Below, piece by piece: positions 62,369 to 64,000 of a stretch of DNA of 64,000 nucleotides (position 1 is the stretch's first letter; each line of letters begins with the position of its first letter). Where the stretch lies: contig NZ_VLNR01000035.1 of assembly GCF_007489275.1 (NCBI RefSeq), positions 1 to 64,000 of the forward strand, read 5' to 3'. This DNA is from Aquimarina algiphila (lineage in GTDB: Bacteria > Bacteroidota > Bacteroidia > Flavobacteriales > Flavobacteriaceae). The notes beneath the pieces were generated by a model, which searched no databases, had not been told where the DNA came from, and saw only the letters and a list, made by a program, of their open reading frames with translations. A program made the translations under genes and the position numbers.

Positions 62369-63007
62369 GATATGGACTAAAAATCCATTCTTGATAAGCT
62401 GATCATCTTTTAAAAACTGATCACCAGCCTGTCACGCTGAGATCCCGATCTTCATCGGGACAAGATATGACAAGAACCGTGATGGCAGATCAGTTGTTGT
62501 AGCACTCTTGCTATATTAACAATCTCTAATGTACTTTGAAATATTGGTATTGTTAATATTCGAAATAGCTACTTTTTTGGATTCAGATTTTAGAACTATA
62601 TGATCTTTTTTAAGATAATATTTTCTTTTTTCTCTTTGCTTAAAACTGGTTATGGAAAATATGATAAAATAATATTTCCGCACAGGAAAGACGATTTGCC
62701 TTCACTGTTTTTTTAAGAAAGAATCGCATGAGGGATAGAAGCGGCATCCTTTTTTTAATTACGTACCCTGAGCAGTTATACTGAGCTTATCGAAATATTG
62801 TAAAAGGGTAAGAAGTAAAAAAAGATATAGCAAATAGCCCGACCTCTTATTGCTAAAGCAAAAGAGGGCATGCCTAGAAAATATACATTGAGAAAGAACT
62901 ATACCCGTGGTTCTTGATTAAAGTAGGCAAGGTCTCCGTTACAGGAATTGCCGTTTATTGAATGTTTAACCTGCCTGTCGGAAAGACAGGTTTTAAAAAG
63001 TAAAAAA
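62369..63007. other. Noncoding region between permuted tRNAs and the slipin gene
   Basis: It contains ATGGA-CTAAAAA-TCCAT after the tRNA-Met part; a REP-like stem TGTCACGCTGAGATCCCGAT...ATCGGGAC...TGACA (62430-62472); and GGAT-AGAAGCGGC-ATCC followed by T7 near 62733-62757, which looks like a terminator. Further on are a partial REP word ACTGAGCTTATCGAA (near 62780), AAGAAC...GGTTCTT (near 62895-62920) and CCTGTC-GGAAA-GACAGG-TTTT just before the slipin gene. The 62870-63000 part may be a structured RNA or leader. Confidence 0.5.
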
Positions 63008-64000
63008 ATGAAAAGAGTAAGAATTAATGCGGGCAAAGTAGGTTTAGTTTTCAAAAAAGGAGATTATCATCGTGTACTAACCAAAGGAATTCACTGGTTA
63101 GGATTTAATGAAAAGGTAATACAATATGATTTAACCAAACCTTTTGCAGCACCAGTGGCACTGGAACTCTTACTACAAGATGAGGAGTTGGAGGCCATGC
63201 TATATCTAATCGAAGTAAAAGATAATGAGATCGTGCTCATGTATGAGAATGGTAATTTCAAAAATACTTTATCTGCCGGTCGTTATGTCTACTGGAAGGG
63301 ATTGATCGATTATGAATTTGCTAAGGCAGATTTAAGTAAGATCTATATCACCGAAAAGATTGATAAATCATTGTTTAGTCATTATGCATTGACTAAATAT
63401 ATCAGAGCATTTGAAGTAGCTGCTTATGAAAAAGCAGTATTGATTGTAGATGACGTATATACCAAAACTTTAGAAAGTGGTACATACCGTTTCTGGAGAA
63501 ATGATATCTCTATCAAGATAGCTAAAGCAGATTTACGTCAATTACAACTAGAGATTGCAGGTCAGGAATTGTTAACCAAAGATAAAGCAGCAGTTCGTAT
63601 CAACTTCTATACGCAATATAAGGTTATCCATATTGAAAAGGCTTTGTTGGATAATAAGGACTATGAAAAACAATTGTATATCGCTATGCAATTGGTGTTA
63701 CGTGCTTATGTAGGTACATATACTTTGGATGAGCTTTTGGAACGTAAAGAAAGTATTGCACAAGCAGTATTTGAAGATACTAAAACCGAAGCTACAAAAC
63801 TAGGGGTAAAAATCCTGAACTGTGGTATTCGTGATGTGATTTTGACAGGAGAGATGAAGGATATCATGAATCAGGTATTGGTGGCTCAAAAACGAGCTCA
63901 GGCCAATATTATTACACGTCGTGAAGAAACCGCTTCAACCCGTAGTTTGTTGAATACAGCAAAACTTATGGAAGAGAATGAGATGCTTTATAAGCTTAAA
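63008..64000 (+). CDS. Slipin/stomatin-like SPFH protein (partial, cut by window end)
   Basis: 331 codons are visible from ATG 63008, with no stop before the window end. It begins MKRVRINAGKVGLVFKKGDY and continues with an SPFH/Band 7 domain (AYEKAVLIVDDVYTKTLESG, INFYTQYKVIHIEKALL) and the start of the C-terminal coiled coil (AQKRAQANIITRREETAS). Unlike classical stomatins it has no obvious N-terminal membrane helix. Slipins of this kind occur next to RtcB and TROVE genes in predicted RNA-repair neighbourhoods; what follows here lies outside the window. Confidence 0.88.
   Translation, partial: MKRVRINAGKVGLVFKKGDYHRVLTKGIHWLGFNEKVIQYDLTKPFAAPVALELLLQDEELEAMLYLIEVKDNEIVLMYENGNFKNTLSAGRYVYWKGLIDYEFAKADLSKIYITEKIDKSLFSHYALTKYIRAFEVAAYEKAVLIVDDVYTKTLESGTYRFWRNDISIKIAKADLRQLQLEIAGQELLTKDKAAVRINFYTQYKVIHIEKALLDNKDYEKQLYIAMQLVLRAYVGTYTLDELLERKESIAQAVFEDTKTEATKLGVKILNCGIRDVILTGEMKDIMNQVLVAQKRAQANIITRREETASTRSLLNTAKLMEENEMLYKLK

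Overview
The window is AT-rich chromosomal DNA from a member of the Bacteroidota, most likely a marine Flavobacteriaceae. Evidence: a PorP/SprF protein next to a surface protein with a type IX secretion C-terminal domain, promoters with the Bacteroidetes TAnnTTTG -7 element, LytTR and AraC regulators, CcsBA-type cytochrome c maturation, and the TldD/PmbA + MoxR/DUF58/BatA block typical of the class. The species cannot be fixed from sequence alone.

Layout. 0.3-8.5 kb: accessory genes (two AraC regulators, a LytTR protein, a PDZ-alpha/beta hydrolase, a metalloprotease-like protein, small unknowns) and two odd noncoding stretches. 8.5-15.2 kb: fumarate/nitrite respiration: a DcuA/B transporter, a 3'-truncated aspA joined to a 5'-truncated nrfA, and a CcsBA cytochrome c synthase. 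The aspA/nrfA joint looks like a deletion that destroyed both genes. 15.4-16.5 kb: a small protein and an SPFH lipoprotein, then a 151-bp palindromic element. 17.4-24.4 kb: a minus-strand sulfide/persulfide cluster (SQR, rhodanese, peroxiredoxin, persulfide-dioxygenase-like MBL-rhodanese, SulP, Crp-family regulator, DUF983) with three matching WGTAAC-N4-GTTACA palindromes in front of its transcription units. 24.6-28.2 kb: OmpW, a COG2426 membrane protein, and an uncharacterised four-gene DUF2589 cluster. 28.4-36.3 kb: a hybrid histidine kinase with an AraC output, divergent from a secreted adhesin and its PorP/SprF partner. 37.0-47.9 kb: TldD/PmbA, DUF4159, MoxR, DUF58, BatA-like and two large membrane proteins. 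48-54 kb: a membrane class III cyclase, a LytTR response regulator, DUF3137-LemA and three small secreted or unknown proteins.

54-64 kb is the most unusual part. A WYL regulator is divergent from two COG3541 nucleotidyltransferases and an RtcB RNA ligase. These are followed by small ORFs, a dense tRNA array (59.7-62.4 kb), a small CVAECCGIDAFDF protein and a slipin (cut by the window end). A 7-7-7 inverted repeat (CTACGCA-N7-TGCGTAG) recurs before the nucleotidyltransferases, before rtcB and inside the tRNA region, each time about 10 bp ahead of a -7-like element; it is the probable WYL operator. The array contains about twelve recognisable tRNAs, several of them degenerate: two Leu-anticodon tRNAs lack the long variable arm and others have hairpins in the T-arm. 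At its 3' end is a chain in which each 3' half lies upstream of the 5' half it pairs with. The chain starts with an orphan 3' half and ends with an orphan 5' half, as expected for three tandem circularly permuted tRNA genes (Gly-like, Leu-like, Met). Their position beside an RNA ligase and nucleotidyltransferases suggests an RNA repair or tRNA assembly system.
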